Below, piece after piece: positions 1 through 8,542 of a stretch of 64,000 nucleotides of DNA. The stretch is taken from assembly GCF_014284155.1 (NCBI RefSeq), contig NZ_JACOFZ010000001.1, positions 1,258,545 through 1,322,544 on the forward strand, given 5' to 3'. This stretch comes from Affinundibacterium nitidum. GTDB lineage: Bacteria; Pseudomonadota; Gammaproteobacteria; Burkholderiales; Burkholderiaceae_D. The translations under genes and the position numbers were made by a program. The notes under the pieces were generated by a model, which saw only the letters and a program-made list of their open reading frames with translations, was not told the origin of the DNA and made no database searches. Positions within the stretch are counted from its first letter, which is position 1. Each line of letters starts with the position of its first letter.

Positions 1-238
1 TCAGCTACAAATCTACTTTAACAATCGTGGTCAAACTATACCTGCAACACAGCTATCGCGTTTGTTTGAACGGTTCTATCGTGCTGACCATGCGCGTCAA
101 CATGCCGATGGTGAAGGTGCAGGACTTGGTTTGGCGATTGTGCAAGCAATTGTGCGCGGTCATGCAGGCCAAATTACAGCGCGTTCTGAATCAGGACTCA
201 CGAGCTTCATCATCAAACTGCCCGCCACAAGCAAATAA
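1..238 (+). CDS. Sensor histidine kinase, C-terminal fragment
   Basis: The reading frame is already open at base 2 and ends with TAA at 236-238, so only the last 78 codons are present. The fragment is the end of a HATPase_c ATP-binding domain. It has a LFERFYRAD segment (F box) and a GAGLGLAIV segment (G2 box), followed by the usual final strands (GQITARSESG, FIIKLP). It should be the kinase half of a two-component system, with its sensor, HAMP and DHp domains and probably its response regulator upstream of the window. The signal sensed cannot be deduced. Confidence 0.93.
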   Translation, partial: QLQIYFNNRGQTIPATQLSRLFERFYRADHARQHADGEGAGLGLAIVQAIVRGHAGQITARSESGLTSFIIKLPATSK

Positions 239-263
239 AAAGGGAGACCCTGGTCTCCCTTGC
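239..263. terminator. Bidirectional intrinsic terminator
   Basis: A 9-bp perfect inverted repeat (AGGGAGACC, CT, GGTCTCCCT) at 241-260 lies between the convergent kinase and M20 peptidase genes. On the minus strand the stem is followed by TTTTTATTT, so it best serves the peptidase gene. On the plus strand the trailing T run is weak. Confidence 0.8.
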
Positions 264-314
264 CTTCAGCTTCACTTACCTCAGTGAGCGAATTTTTGAG
301 CCATTTTAAACCAT

Positions 315-1748
315 CTATTGCGCCAAGCGTTTCGCCAACTGGTATAAGAAGCTTTGTCCTTCATACAGTGATTTCACGGGCAAACTCTCGTTCAAGCCGT
401 GTGCATTCGATCCTTCTGGATAGTGAAAAATACCGCTCACTCCGTAGGTAGGAATCCCAACACTATTCAAAAAACGACCATCAGTGCCCCCAGGTGACAT
501 CGTGGGCACCACAGGAATCCCTGGCCACATTTGATTCGTGAGATCTGTCACGGCTTTCATCAACTCGGGATGCAATTGTGCAATTGGCGGCACCGTCGCC
601 GTGCCGAGTGCCGTGATTTTAATGTCATTATCAGCGATGACTGTCGCCAAAGTGGCCTGCGTCTGCTCGACTGTCTCTCCTGGCAAGATGCGGCAATTGA
701 CAATCGCTTGTGCGCGCTGTGGCAAAGCATTGCTTGCATGGCCCGCATTGACCATCGTTGTCACGCATGTAGTGCGCAAACTGGCGTTATTGAATGGGCT
801 GCTATTGCTCAAGCGCGCAACTGAGTCCATATCTGCAGGCTCTTTCACGACGGCTTTCATATCACTTGCCAATTGACCGCTTTCCAGATTCGACATCGTT
901 TCGAAATAAGCACGTGTCGTCGGCGTTAGGCGAAATGGAAATTCATAACGCGAGAGTCGGCTCAAGCCATCCGTGAGGCGATAGATCGCATTGTCTTTGC
1001 GCGGTTGCGAGCTATGTCCACCACTATTGGTGATCTCGAATTGGAAAGTCTGGAAAGTTTTTTCACCGGCTTGTATGCCATGACGCAGAGGTTTGCCGCT
1101 CTTATCCATGACACCGCCACCACCCTCATTAATCGCCAACTCGGCTTCAATTAAGGGACGATGCTGTTTCAACAAAAACTCTACACCGTTGAATTTCGAA
1201 GGAATTAATTCTTCATCGCAGGTCAAGGCCAACACAATATCGCGATTCGTTTTGAGCTTCTCTTGTTTGTAACGCATCATATTAGCAACGAAGATTGCTG
1301 CCATAGCTTTATCATCGGACGCGCCACGCGCATAGAACATGCCATTTTCTTCGATCAATTTAAATGGATCACGAATCCAGTCTTCACGTTTGGCTTCGAC
1401 CACATCGATATGCGCCAACAACAATAGAGGCTTTTTGCTTGGGTTGCTGGCCTTCAGACGCGCGACCAAATTCCCTTTCTGTGGTCCCCCCGTTGGCACC
1501 AAGATTTGAATGTCACTGTCGGCAAAGCCAGCGGACTTCAAACGAGCTCCCATAGCCTGAGCCGCTTTGGTGCAACTGCCGGTCGAATTGGTTGTATTAA
1601 TTTCGACCAATTCTTGATACACCGCACGCAATTGCTTTTGTTCAGCATTTAAATTGGGGGTCTGTGCAGATACGTTAGCAGTTACAGCAAAACAATTGGC
1701 CAACAACAGGCCCAGCGCTAATGGACGAAAATATTTCGGGAGTGCCAT
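315..1748 (-). CDS. Exported M20 family zinc metallopeptidase
   Basis: Predicted secreted or periplasmic metallo-carboxypeptidase or dipeptidase of family M20, about 477 residues. The first 28 residues are a signal peptide (basic PKYFRP, hydrophobic LALGLLLANCF, AxA-like site near NVSA). Two-zinc motifs follow: LLAHIDVV (His113, Asp115), GASDDK (Asp146), TCDEE (Glu179-180, catalytic base and ligand), and NEGGGG near 208. A dimerisation-domain region with GGHSSQP follows. I chose the ATG at 1748 because an AAAGGA ribosome site lies 6 bases before it. The longer frame to 1826 adds residues that spoil the signal peptide. Substrate specificity is unknown. The gene is monocistronic and followed by a good terminator. 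Confidence 0.9.
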   Translation of the reverse strand: MALPKYFRPLALGLLLANCFAVTANVSAQTPNLNAEQKQLRAVYQELVEINTTNSTGSCTKAAQAMGARLKSAGFADSDIQILVPTGGPQKGNLVARLKASNPSKKPLLLLAHIDVVEAKREDWIRDPFKLIEENGMFYARGASDDKAMAAIFVANMMRYKQEKLKTNRDIVLALTCDEELIPSKFNGVEFLLKQHRPLIEAELAINEGGGGVMDKSGKPLRHGIQAGEKTFQTFQFEITNSGGHSSQPRKDNAIYRLTDGLSRLSRYEFPFRLTPTTRAYFETMSNLESGQLASDMKAVVKEPADMDSVARLSNSSPFNNASLRTTCVTTMVNAGHASNALPQRAQAIVNCRILPGETVEQTQATLATVIADNDIKITALGTATVPPIAQLHPELMKAVTDLTNQMWPGIPVVPTMSPGGTDGRFLNSVGIPTYGVSGIFHYPEGSNAHGLNESLPVKSLYEGQSFLYQLAKRLAQ

Positions 1749-1961
1749 GAACATCCTTTCGGGTGTGGGTGAATCGACGAAAATCAGAACGAACGATGCT
1801 TTTATACAGAAATTAACATTGAGCAAATCAGTTAGTACAAGTTTTTTTACTGCTTAGTTAGACCACTTTTCTGGACTAAGGTTCCGCCTCTAGTAATTCC
1901 AGCATCAATCTGAGTTAAACTACGGCCTGATTAGCAAAACGCCTCACTGAAGAAAGTCAAC

Positions 1962-2336
1962 ATGGCTCAACAACTCAGCATCGACGAATACGATGCACTT
2001 GAACAAATTACCAAACTACCACGCGGCGCTCGCCCCAGTGCTTGCATCGCACGCAACTCCAAACACTTGGTTGGAATTAAATTAATCGCACATCGCCGTG
2101 ATGGCAGTTTCGAGCTGACCGAGCTCGGTCGTCAAACGCTGTTTATCAAGCAATGCATCGATGGTTTGCGTGCGATTGCAGCTGATCCGAATTTCGAACT
2201 AAGTAAACCAGTCGCTACTTTTCTTGGCAAAAAAGGCCATGTAAGCACTGACGAAGAAAGTGGCAAAAACAGTATCACTGCGCGTGGCTTAGAGTGTCTT
2301 GCAGACATTGACCTGACAAGCGCAAAAAAGAAGTAA
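1962..2336 (+). CDS. Conserved-looking small protein, unknown function
   Basis: A 124-residue soluble protein that I do not recognise. It has no signal peptide or membrane segment and ends in a basic AKKK tail. Two stretches read like the recognition-helix/wing part of winged-helix proteins: GSFELTELGRQTL around residues 48-60, and NSITARGLECL around 103-113. That suggests a duplicated helix-turn-helix-like fold, but this is inference only. It sits alone between the divergent M20 peptidase gene and the convergent lnt gene. Codon use matches its neighbours, which supports a real gene. Confidence 0.65.
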   Translation: MAQQLSIDEYDALEQITKLPRGARPSACIARNSKHLVGIKLIAHRRDGSFELTELGRQTLFIKQCIDGLRAIAADPNFELSKPVATFLGKKGHVSTDEESGKNSITARGLECLADIDLTSAKKK

Positions 2337-2411
2337 TCGACATTGTAGACTGAGTTGCGGGGCGTTGTTCGATACCATACGGTTTCAAACAGCGCCCTGT
2401 TGCATTGGTAT

Positions 2412-3974
2412 TCAGCTTTGACGACGACGAGCGATCAAACTTAAGGCCAGTAAGGCCATACCTGAAACTAAAAGAGCTGGCGCGTCGCCAAAGCGAATAT
2501 ACGGCGTCAGTCCTTGCATACCTTGGACTTGTCCGCTCAAACTCCCCTTCACTAGAAAAGGCAAGCTGGCTTGCACTTTCCCTTTCGCATCAATGATGGC
2601 AGTCGCACCAGTATTGGTTGACCGCAGCATAGGTCGCCCCGTTTCTAAAGCACGCATCTGTGAAATTTGTAGGTGTTGAGGCATCGCGATGGAATCACCG
2701 TACCAAGCGAGATTCGACATATTCAGCAGAATCGTTGCTGCACCTGTGGCGCCTGAATGTTGCGCGCGCAATTGCTGGGCGATCTCATCGCCAAACAGAT
2801 CTTCATAGCAAATATTCGGCATCACACGCTGATCTTTAACAGGCATGGCTGGTTGAACCACTCCAGGGTTGCTGAACTCCCCCAAAGGAATCTTCATCAA
2901 ATTCACGAACCAGCGAAACCCCGTCGGTACAAATTCACCGAAAGGCACCAGATGATGCTTGTCGTAACGATAGGTTTTGCCGCTTGTACCGACATCTGAA
3001 TTCGCACCTAAGCCCAAAACACTGTTCGCATATTTGTTATCGCCATCATCAATTGCGACACCAACAAAGACCTGGCTCCGCGAATTCGCCGCAAAACTCT
3101 GCAAGCCTGATAGGTAATCCGGTGGCAATTGCGAGGTCAAAATCGGGATCGCCGTTTCGGGTACAGCAATGATATCGGCTGGCTGCTCCGTAATCATGCC
3201 TGCATACATCTGCAGAGTTCGATCGACAAACTCAACACTGAATTTTTCGCCTTGATCGATATTTCCTTGTGCCAATCGCACTGACAGCGGCGCGCCGTGG
3301 GCATGGGTCCATTCGACTTGTTGCAAACCAAAGCCAGCGCCAAAAATCGCCACGATCAATGCCGTTGCGCCCCAACGAATCTGTGTGTCAACCAACAGCA
3401 AAACGAGCGCGCCTGCAATCACGGCAGACAAACCGGCAAGACCATACACGCCAATGACCGGAGCAAAACCTGCCAAAGGGCTTACCGTGTGAGCATATCC
3501 CACCGCCAACCAAGGAAAACCGGTGAACACATAAGAACGTAAAAACTCACACAACATCAACAAGGCTGGCAACGCTATTAATAGCATTGAACGCAGACTC
3601 AGCCTCCAGCGATTCTGTAAAATCCGGCTCAGCACAAAAGCAGCCATAATGTACAGCGCCATGTACGCGGCTAACAAACCGACAAATAGAATCGATAGCA
3701 ACCAAGGCATGCCGCCATAACGCGTCATGGCGATCGTTAGCCAACTGACGCCGAGCGCCATCGTACCGAAGGCATAGCAAAAACCAAGCTTAGCGACCTG
3801 TTTCTTATTCCAATCGGGATGTCCGACAACAAGTAAGAACATCAAAGCCAAACTCAGTATTTGTATGGGCCAAATGAAAAAAGGCGCGAATGAGAGTACA
3901 TTCAGCGCCCCGGCGAGTAATGCCACAAGACAGGCTCGTGGCAAACTTAAATTGTTTAGTAATGCCAAACGCAT
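2412..3974 (-). CDS. lnt: Apolipoprotein N-acyltransferase
   Basis: Inner-membrane enzyme that adds the third acyl chain to the N-terminal cysteine of lipoproteins, the last maturation step before Lol sorting. The 520 residues match the family. About eight hydrophobic segments (residues 10-215 and the last 25) surround a periplasmic nitrilase domain. The Glu-Lys-Cys triad is visible: Glu273 in VPETAIP, Lys339 in RYDKHHLVPFGEF, Cys389 in NICYEDLF. The gene follows corC with a 6-base gap, and its GGAGGA ribosome site lies inside the 3' end of corC, so the two are co-transcribed. The corC-lnt pairing is common in proteobacteria. Confidence 0.98.
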   Translation of the reverse strand: MRLALLNNLSLPRACLVALLAGALNVLSFAPFFIWPIQILSLALMFLLVVGHPDWNKKQVAKLGFCYAFGTMALGVSWLTIAMTRYGGMPWLLSILFVGLLAAYMALYIMAAFVLSRILQNRWRLSLRSMLLIALPALLMLCEFLRSYVFTGFPWLAVGYAHTVSPLAGFAPVIGVYGLAGLSAVIAGALVLLLVDTQIRWGATALIVAIFGAGFGLQQVEWTHAHGAPLSVRLAQGNIDQGEKFSVEFVDRTLQMYAGMITEQPADIIAVPETAIPILTSQLPPDYLSGLQSFAANSRSQVFVGVAIDDGDNKYANSVLGLGANSDVGTSGKTYRYDKHHLVPFGEFVPTGFRWFVNLMKIPLGEFSNPGVVQPAMPVKDQRVMPNICYEDLFGDEIAQQLRAQHSGATGAATILLNMSNLAWYGDSIAMPQHLQISQMRALETGRPMLRSTNTGATAIIDAKGKVQASLPFLVKGSLSGQVQGMQGLTPYIRFGDAPALLVSGMALLALSLIARRRQS

Positions 3975-3980
3975 GCCGGC

Positions 3981-4862
3981 TTATTCCTCCGACACGTAAC
4001 TGGCGCTACGTTTTTCGACTAAAATCATTTGTACTTGGCGAGCATCTGCACGCAAGATTTCGAAATGCAATGAACCAATATCAAAGGCGTCGCCCTTGTG
4101 TGGTACGCGCTGCAAATGATTTGAAATGAAGCCACCAATGGTGTCCATTTCTTTATCACTCAAATCGCTACCAAGCACTTCATTGAATTGCTCAATCTCA
4201 GTCAATCCTTTCACGCGCCAACGTTTGCCATTGCCCAAATTGTCGAGGGCAATGATGTTATCTTCTTCCTCGTCAAAATCGTATTCATCTTCGATGTCAC
4301 CAACGATTTGCTCCAACACGTCTTCAATCGTGATGAGACCAGCCACACCGCCGTATTCGTCAACCACCATTGCCATGTGATTACGATTCGCGCGGAAATC
4401 TCGTAGCAAAATATTTAAGCGTTTGGATTCAGGGATGTACACCACAGGGCGCAACATTTCGCGAACATCAAAACTCTCTTCTGCGTAGTAACGCAATAAA
4501 TCTTTGGCGAGTAAGATACCAACCACTTTATCGCGTTCACCGTCGACAGCAGGAAAGCGCGAGTGCGCTGTTTCCAGTACTTCAGGCATCCACTCGGCGA
4601 TAGGTTTCGAAATATCGACCACGTCCATTTGCGAACGCGGAACCATGATATCGCGGGCAGATAAATCAGAGACTTGGAAAACCCCTTCGATCATGGCCAA
4701 GGCATCGGCATCGATCAAATTGCGCTCTTGCGCATCATGCAGGACTTCTAACAGCTCTGCGCGGTTTTCAGGTTCGGGAGAAATTAAGGCGGTCAGTCTT
4801 TCGAACAATGACCTATGTGGTTTAAGGTCAGATGGTCTGACCTTACTAGAGTGCTCTTGCAT
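3981..4862 (-). CDS. corC: CorC/HlyC-type CBS domain protein
   Basis: A 293-residue cytosolic protein with two CBS domains (about residues 70-190, including SDLSARDIMVPRSQM and the FRANRNHMAMVVDEYGG segment) and a C-terminal CorC_HlyC domain (about 205-285, with DTIGGFISNHL and KGDAFDIG). CorC proteins are linked to magnesium/cobalt efflux, and the CBS pair is expected to bind adenine nucleotides. There is no membrane domain, as in short CorC (YbeX). It is the first gene of the corC-lnt unit. In many relatives ybeY lies directly upstream. Here five unrelated genes intervene. Confidence 0.94.
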   Translation of the reverse strand: MQEHSSKVRPSDLKPHRSLFERLTALISPEPENRAELLEVLHDAQERNLIDADALAMIEGVFQVSDLSARDIMVPRSQMDVVDISKPIAEWMPEVLETAHSRFPAVDGERDKVVGILLAKDLLRYYAEESFDVREMLRPVVYIPESKRLNILLRDFRANRNHMAMVVDEYGGVAGLITIEDVLEQIVGDIEDEYDFDEEEDNIIALDNLGNGKRWRVKGLTEIEQFNEVLGSDLSDKEMDTIGGFISNHLQRVPHKGDAFDIGSLHFEILRADARQVQMILVEKRSASYVSEE

Positions 4863-5090
4863 AATGGGCTTGACGCCGTTGTTTCTAATCCTACAGGATA
4901 CAACATCTGCGGCTTTTTCCCAAATTTTGGACCTATTTTGTCTGGAAAACCACGTCTAAGAAATGCTTGCCGTTGCCTACCGCAGGAGGAAAAACTAAGA
5001 ATTTGCACCAAATTCAATCGCTTAGGCCAGCTATCTCACCTAAAATGATGAATCTGTAACATAACTGCTTTCTTCATCCTACGAGCATTC

Positions 5091-5378
5091 ATGCTATCTG
5101 AAATTCCCCTTAGCACCTTAATACCAAGTAGCTTTTACTTATTTGCCAACCTTATTTGCATGTTTCTCTATGGGTGGGACAAACAAGCGGCGAAACGACG
5201 TGCCCCGCGTATCAGCGAAAAAACCTTATTAATGTGGACATTGATGTCGGGTGGACTCATTGCGCTCGCTGCCCAACGAGTTTTACGTCACAAAACGCAG
5301 AAATCGGTTTTTCAGATAATCGCCGCGCTGGCACTGACTTTGCACATCACTGTTTGGATTTGGCTACTGAATCAATAA
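5091..5378 (+). CDS. DUF1294 membrane protein
   Basis: A 95-residue protein with hydrophobic segments near residues 12-28, 45-62 and 74-93. It carries the DUF1294 signature: YGWDKQAAKRR, then RISEKTLL, a GG pair in a membrane segment, and RHKTQKSVF. Function is unknown for the family. Standalone DUF1294 proteins are short like this one, and others are fused to a cold-shock domain, which is absent here. Its last 7 bases overlap the end of the convergent phosphatase gene. The typical family motif near GGxxG is slightly diverged (SGGLIALAAQ). Confidence 0.85.
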   Translation: MLSEIPLSTLIPSSFYLFANLICMFLYGWDKQAAKRRAPRISEKTLLMWTLMSGGLIALAAQRVLRHKTQKSVFQIIAALALTLHITVWIWLLNQ

Positions 5379-5857
5379 CGCAGGATGGTCAAACTTGGCG
5401 CGCCGTCCTTATGCAAATGCACAATGAGAAGACGATCAAACTCATCTTCCGCCACCGCCTTCTGTTCGGTAATCCCCAAACCTTGTAACAAGGTGTTGAG
5501 TGTATTCGAATGACCCACGATCAAAGTGTTCTTGCTTGCGCTTCGCAATTGCTGCCCAATCGCCAAAGACTCTTTCGCGGAGTATGGTGTGATCGCCAAT
5601 TGTCGAGCATCAGCCAAGGGTTTGGCCGTCAATTGAGTGCGCTGGTATTCTGTGGCAAACACTTGTTCGATATTCGCATCACGCAAAATACGCGCTAGGT
5701 TCTGCGCACGTTGCTGGCCTTTTTCACTTAACAAAGGATCGCGACTATCGTCGACTTTTTCGCCATGCCTGACCACTACGATGGTTTGAAATGCATAAGA
5801 TTGTGCACTCAGCACACTTGCCATTAAAACGATGGCAGTCAGAATTTTCTTGATCAT
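5372..5857 (-). CDS. Periplasmic histidine phosphatase (SixA-like)
   Basis: A 161-residue branch-1 histidine phosphatase. Residues 1-22 form a signal peptide (MIKK, hydrophobic ILTAIVLMASVLS, AQSYA), so the enzyme should be periplasmic. The RHG motif is VVVRHGEK (Arg30, His31). The second arginine is in TEYQRTQLTA and the second histidine is His116 in LIVGHSNT. True SixA is cytosolic and dephosphorylates histidine phosphotransfer proteins. With an export signal that role is unlikely, and the substrate is probably a small phosphomonoester. AGGA lies 6 bases before the ATG. It is transcribed after the KirBac gene with a 29-base gap, so the two may form an operon. Confidence 0.88.
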   Translation of the reverse strand: MIKKILTAIVLMASVLSAQSYAFQTIVVVRHGEKVDDSRDPLLSEKGQQRAQNLARILRDANIEQVFATEYQRTQLTAKPLADARQLAITPYSAKESLAIGQQLRSASKNTLIVGHSNTLNTLLQGLGITEQKAVAEDEFDRLLIVHLHKDGAPSLTILRY

Positions 5858-5886
5858 CTCTTTTCCTAAAAATTTAAATTTGAAGT

Positions 5887-6792
5887 TTAATCTTCGGTAT
5901 CAGCCAGAACCGCGGCGATCTCTTGCGACTGATGAAAGCGTGAATAATGAATTTCTTGAATTGCGCCATCTTGGTTTTCAAACACATCAACATAACGATG
6001 ATTCCAACGAATGAGCTCACAAGGGTAATAATGACGCGCTCGCTGATTTTGGTTGGTGGTTTCATCGACACCGTCGACGCTTAAAATCAAGGCCGCCTGT
6101 CTTTGCTTCAGCTCTTCTGTGCTGATACCAAACAAGGGGCTGGATTCATCAATCACGTGAAAAATCGTCCAGCCCAAGACGAAGATAGGATGTTGATCGC
6201 GTTGTAGAGAGAGGTCGTGAATCTTACGGAACTTGCCATTGGTCGGTGATTCTTCATTCCAAATCAAACGCAGTTTAGCCGACGCTTCACTAATCACATT
6301 CATGCGTGCATTCGCCATCCGTATCATCAACAAACGTTTACCTTCAGAGACATGGCTAACAGGATGCTCAGCAAAAATAATGCTAGAGCGAGGACGCGAA
6401 AAGCGCGCAAAAATCAAACCCGTCACCAAAGCCAAGCCAGACATGCCGATAAAGATTTCTATGGTTGAAATCCAATGTCCGTAAGCAGTGGTGGGGTGCA
6501 TATCACCATAACCCACTGTCGCCAGTGTTTCCACGCTAAAGAAGAAGGCGCCTAAGAAACCTTGTGGGTATAAATTCCCAATCGCGTTATCACCCAAGAG
6601 ATACAAACTGGCGAACACCAAGTTCATGAGCATAAACAAGACCGCAAAAGCCGCAAAGAACACGGGCCAAGAACTGGTCATCGCGTAGTAGTAAATATCC
6701 TGCCAAAAGCGTGTCGGCATACCGTAAGTGATGACCTGGCGACCACTCATTTGTATCACGCGTTTGTGTTTTTTGTCGGCTTCTAGGCTCAT
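5887..6792 (-). CDS. KirBac-type inward rectifier potassium channel
   Basis: A 301-residue prokaryotic relative of eukaryotic Kir channels. In order: N-terminal slide helix region (FWQDIYYYAM, residues 29-38), TM1 (about 42-66), pore helix and selectivity filter (ETLATVGYGDMHP, TVGYG at 92-96), TM2 (about 107-130), and a cytoplasmic immunoglobulin-like domain (135-290). ETLATVGYGDMHP is diagnostic of KirBac. These channels carry K+ and are gated by lipid, pH or ligands on the cytosolic domain. No ribosome site is obvious before 6792, and an in-frame ATG at 6750 is an alternative start. It is divergent from the DUF2975 gene. Confidence 0.95.
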   Translation of the reverse strand: MSLEADKKHKRVIQMSGRQVITYGMPTRFWQDIYYYAMTSSWPVFFAAFAVLFMLMNLVFASLYLLGDNAIGNLYPQGFLGAFFFSVETLATVGYGDMHPTTAYGHWISTIEIFIGMSGLALVTGLIFARFSRPRSSIIFAEHPVSHVSEGKRLLMIRMANARMNVISEASAKLRLIWNEESPTNGKFRKIHDLSLQRDQHPIFVLGWTIFHVIDESSPLFGISTEELKQRQAALILSVDGVDETTNQNQRARHYYPCELIRWNHRYVDVFENQDGAIQEIHYSRFHQSQEIAAVLADTED

Positions 6793-7007
6793 GGAGAGGT
6801 GGTTTCAGGGTGAGTAAATTAGGGCTGATTGTACTGGAGTGGACTCTATTGCACTATCTCAATGATCTCTTTTTGCAAAAATACAATAAAAACAACAGAA
6901 AACGAATTTCAATTTATTTTTATCGAGAAACGATAAATTTTGATTGCTTTTCAAATATTTAGTTACTACAATCCGGTCACAGCAAAAACATTTATGTGGG
7001 AATCATC

Positions 7008-7613
7008 ATGCAAAACGAACAGAAAAAAAGGCTGGAGAAATTTAAGAAGGTCAGTGGCTACCTGCTTCCACTCTCTTCACTTGTAATGGTTATCTTCGCC
7101 TTTGGTGCGATCATTGCAATAGCGATTGTGTTATTTAAGCCAGTTGGAGAAACGAATATTTTCGCAGTTGCCGATGCAATGACCTTAAGTGCAAAAATTG
7201 AGGGTTACAACGATATCTTAGATTGGTTTTTACACAAACGTTTAGACTGGACCGCAAAAATAGTATTAAGCTTAATCTTCAGTGGCTTTTCGTATTTTGC
7301 AATTCAAGCGATATTTCATTTTAATGGGCTACTCGGCTGCTTCTATGACGGAGAAATATTTAACCGTAACGCTCTCACGCGAGCACGGAAGGCATTTCGG
7401 TTTAACGTATTTGCCAATCTAATCTTCATGCTTGCTTATCTAACTTTCTTAATCATTTCGTTCTCGAATCTACATCAAAACATTGGAGCGCGAATTGAGC
7501 AGTTCCTCGATATACTACTCGGGGTGGCTATCGATTTTGGTTTCTATTGTTTAGTTCTTTGGGCACTAGAGATGGGGACTGAATTAAGTGAAGAGTCTGA
7601 ACTAACAATATAG
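7008..7613 (+). CDS. DUF2975 membrane protein
   Basis: A protein of about 201 residues with four hydrophobic segments (near residues 17-40, 82-105, 125-150 and 165-190) and a charged N-terminus. Layout and partner fit the DUF2975 family, which is commonly encoded next to a small XRE regulator of YozG type, exactly as here. Function is unknown. I placed the start at the ATG at 7008, where GGGA lies 6 bases upstream. A GTG at 6996 is in frame but less likely. The upstream region 6793-7007 is AT-rich and should carry divergent promoters for this gene and the KirBac gene. Confidence 0.8.
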   Translation: MQNEQKKRLEKFKKVSGYLLPLSSLVMVIFAFGAIIAIAIVLFKPVGETNIFAVADAMTLSAKIEGYNDILDWFLHKRLDWTAKIVLSLIFSGFSYFAIQAIFHFNGLLGCFYDGEIFNRNALTRARKAFRFNVFANLIFMLAYLTFLIISFSNLHQNIGARIEQFLDILLGVAIDFGFYCLVLWALEMGTELSEESELTI

Positions 7614-7773
7614 CAAGCAGATCAATCAAGAATATGCTAGCCACCATAACCGCACATTTAATTGAATTATGGATTGCCATCTTCGATCGCGTCATCCATA
7701 CCATTCAAATCTTATGTTCTTTTCTCGGGTTATAGACTCAGACCGCAGCAAACCAACTTATCGGTAATTAACT

Positions 7774-8016
7774 ATGCCCATCATCGTCAACCTCGACGTC
7801 GTTCTCGCTCAACGCAAAATGCGTCTCAACACGCTGGCCGAGCTAGTCGACATCACGCCACAAAACCTTTCGGTGCTCAAGTCTGGGCGGGCGAAAGCGA
7901 TACGCTTTGATACCTTGGAAAAGATTTGCGAAGTCTTGCAATGCCAACCTGGCGACATCTTGGCTTTTGATCTGACGCCAGCACACTCACCAGAGCAAGT
8001 AGACGACACGGAATAA
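7774..8016 (+). CDS. XRE-family helix-turn-helix regulator (YozG-like)
   Basis: An 80-residue single-domain Cro/C1-type DNA-binding protein. It begins PIIVNLDVVLAQRKM, then the helix-turn-helix (LAELVDITPQNLSVLKSGRA, about residues 22-41) and RFDTLEKICEVLQCQPGDIL, a hallmark of the short YozG/HTH_26 group. It lies 160 bases after the DUF2975 gene in the same direction. Such pairs are widespread, so it probably regulates that gene, but no operator is evident. A strong terminator follows. Confidence 0.9.
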   Translation: MPIIVNLDVVLAQRKMRLNTLAELVDITPQNLSVLKSGRAKAIRFDTLEKICEVLQCQPGDILAFDLTPAHSPEQVDDTE

Positions 8017-8019
8017 AAA

Positions 8020-8058
8020 ATCCCTCGTCGACAACCGTCGAACGAGGGATCTTTTTTT
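8020..8058. terminator. Bidirectional terminator between HTH gene and ybeY
   Basis: The arms ATCCCTCG and CGAGGGAT (8020-8027 and 8043-8050) enclose a further GTCGAC/GTCG pairing. TTTTTTT follows on the plus strand and AAAAAA precedes the stem, so it works for both convergent genes. Confidence 0.9.
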
Positions 8059-8075
8059 AAAGATTCGCAGCAGAA

Positions 8076-8534
8076 TCAAAGATAAGGATTTTTTAATCCT
8101 AAGCCTTCTAGAATTTCGATCTCCAAAGCTTCCATTTCTTCAGCTTCTTCATCGTCTTCATGATCATAGCCTTGCGCATGCAAAACGCCATGGACCACCA
8201 AGTGCTGTGCATGTTCGAGTACAGTTTTCTTTTGCTCTTTCGCTTCTTTCTCCAGCACATCGGTGCACAGAATAATATCCGCTTGTGTCACTTCAGCATC
8301 GCTGTCTTCAGTGTAAGCGAAGGTCAACACATTGGTGGCATAGTCTTTACCACGATAATCACGATTGAGAATTTGTCCCTCTTCGGCATCGACAATACGC
8401 AAAGTCAAATCAGCGGGAAAGAATAAGGCGGCCTGTATCGTTTTGCGCAGCAAAGGACGCGTCAGCACTTCTTTGAGACGCTCATCCGCATATTGCACGG
8501 AGAGATTGAGTTTATGTTTAGGAGCTGCTGCCAT
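8076..8534 (-). CDS. ybeY: rRNA maturation endoribonuclease YbeY
   Basis: Zinc-dependent RNase needed for 16S rRNA 3'-end maturation and late 70S quality control. The 152 residues match the family (UPF0054). The metal site HGVLHAQGYDH is present, with His115, His119 and His125, followed by the usual acidic stretch (EDDEEAEEMEALE). The conserved NRDYRGKDYATNVLTF segment lies at 57-72. Last of three genes in the order miaB-phoH-ybeY, with only an 8-base gap from phoH, so it is almost certainly co-transcribed. Confidence 0.98.
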   Translation of the reverse strand: MAAAPKHKLNLSVQYADERLKEVLTRPLLRKTIQAALFFPADLTLRIVDAEEGQILNRDYRGKDYATNVLTFAYTEDSDAEVTQADIILCTDVLEKEAKEQKKTVLEHAQHLVVHGVLHAQGYDHEDDEEAEEMEALEIEILEGLGLKNPYL

Positions 8535-8542
8535 GACCGTTC

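Noticed and set aside
2357-2398. Possible terminator between the small gene and lnt
   Set aside because: GGGCG-TTGTT and AACA-CGCCC can pair, but the loop is large, there is a mismatch and the T run is poor. Too weak to annotate.
4793-5017. 74-codon minus-strand frame overlapping the corC start
   Set aside because: It overlaps corC in another frame and has no supporting feature. The region 4863-5090 is better read as intergenic.
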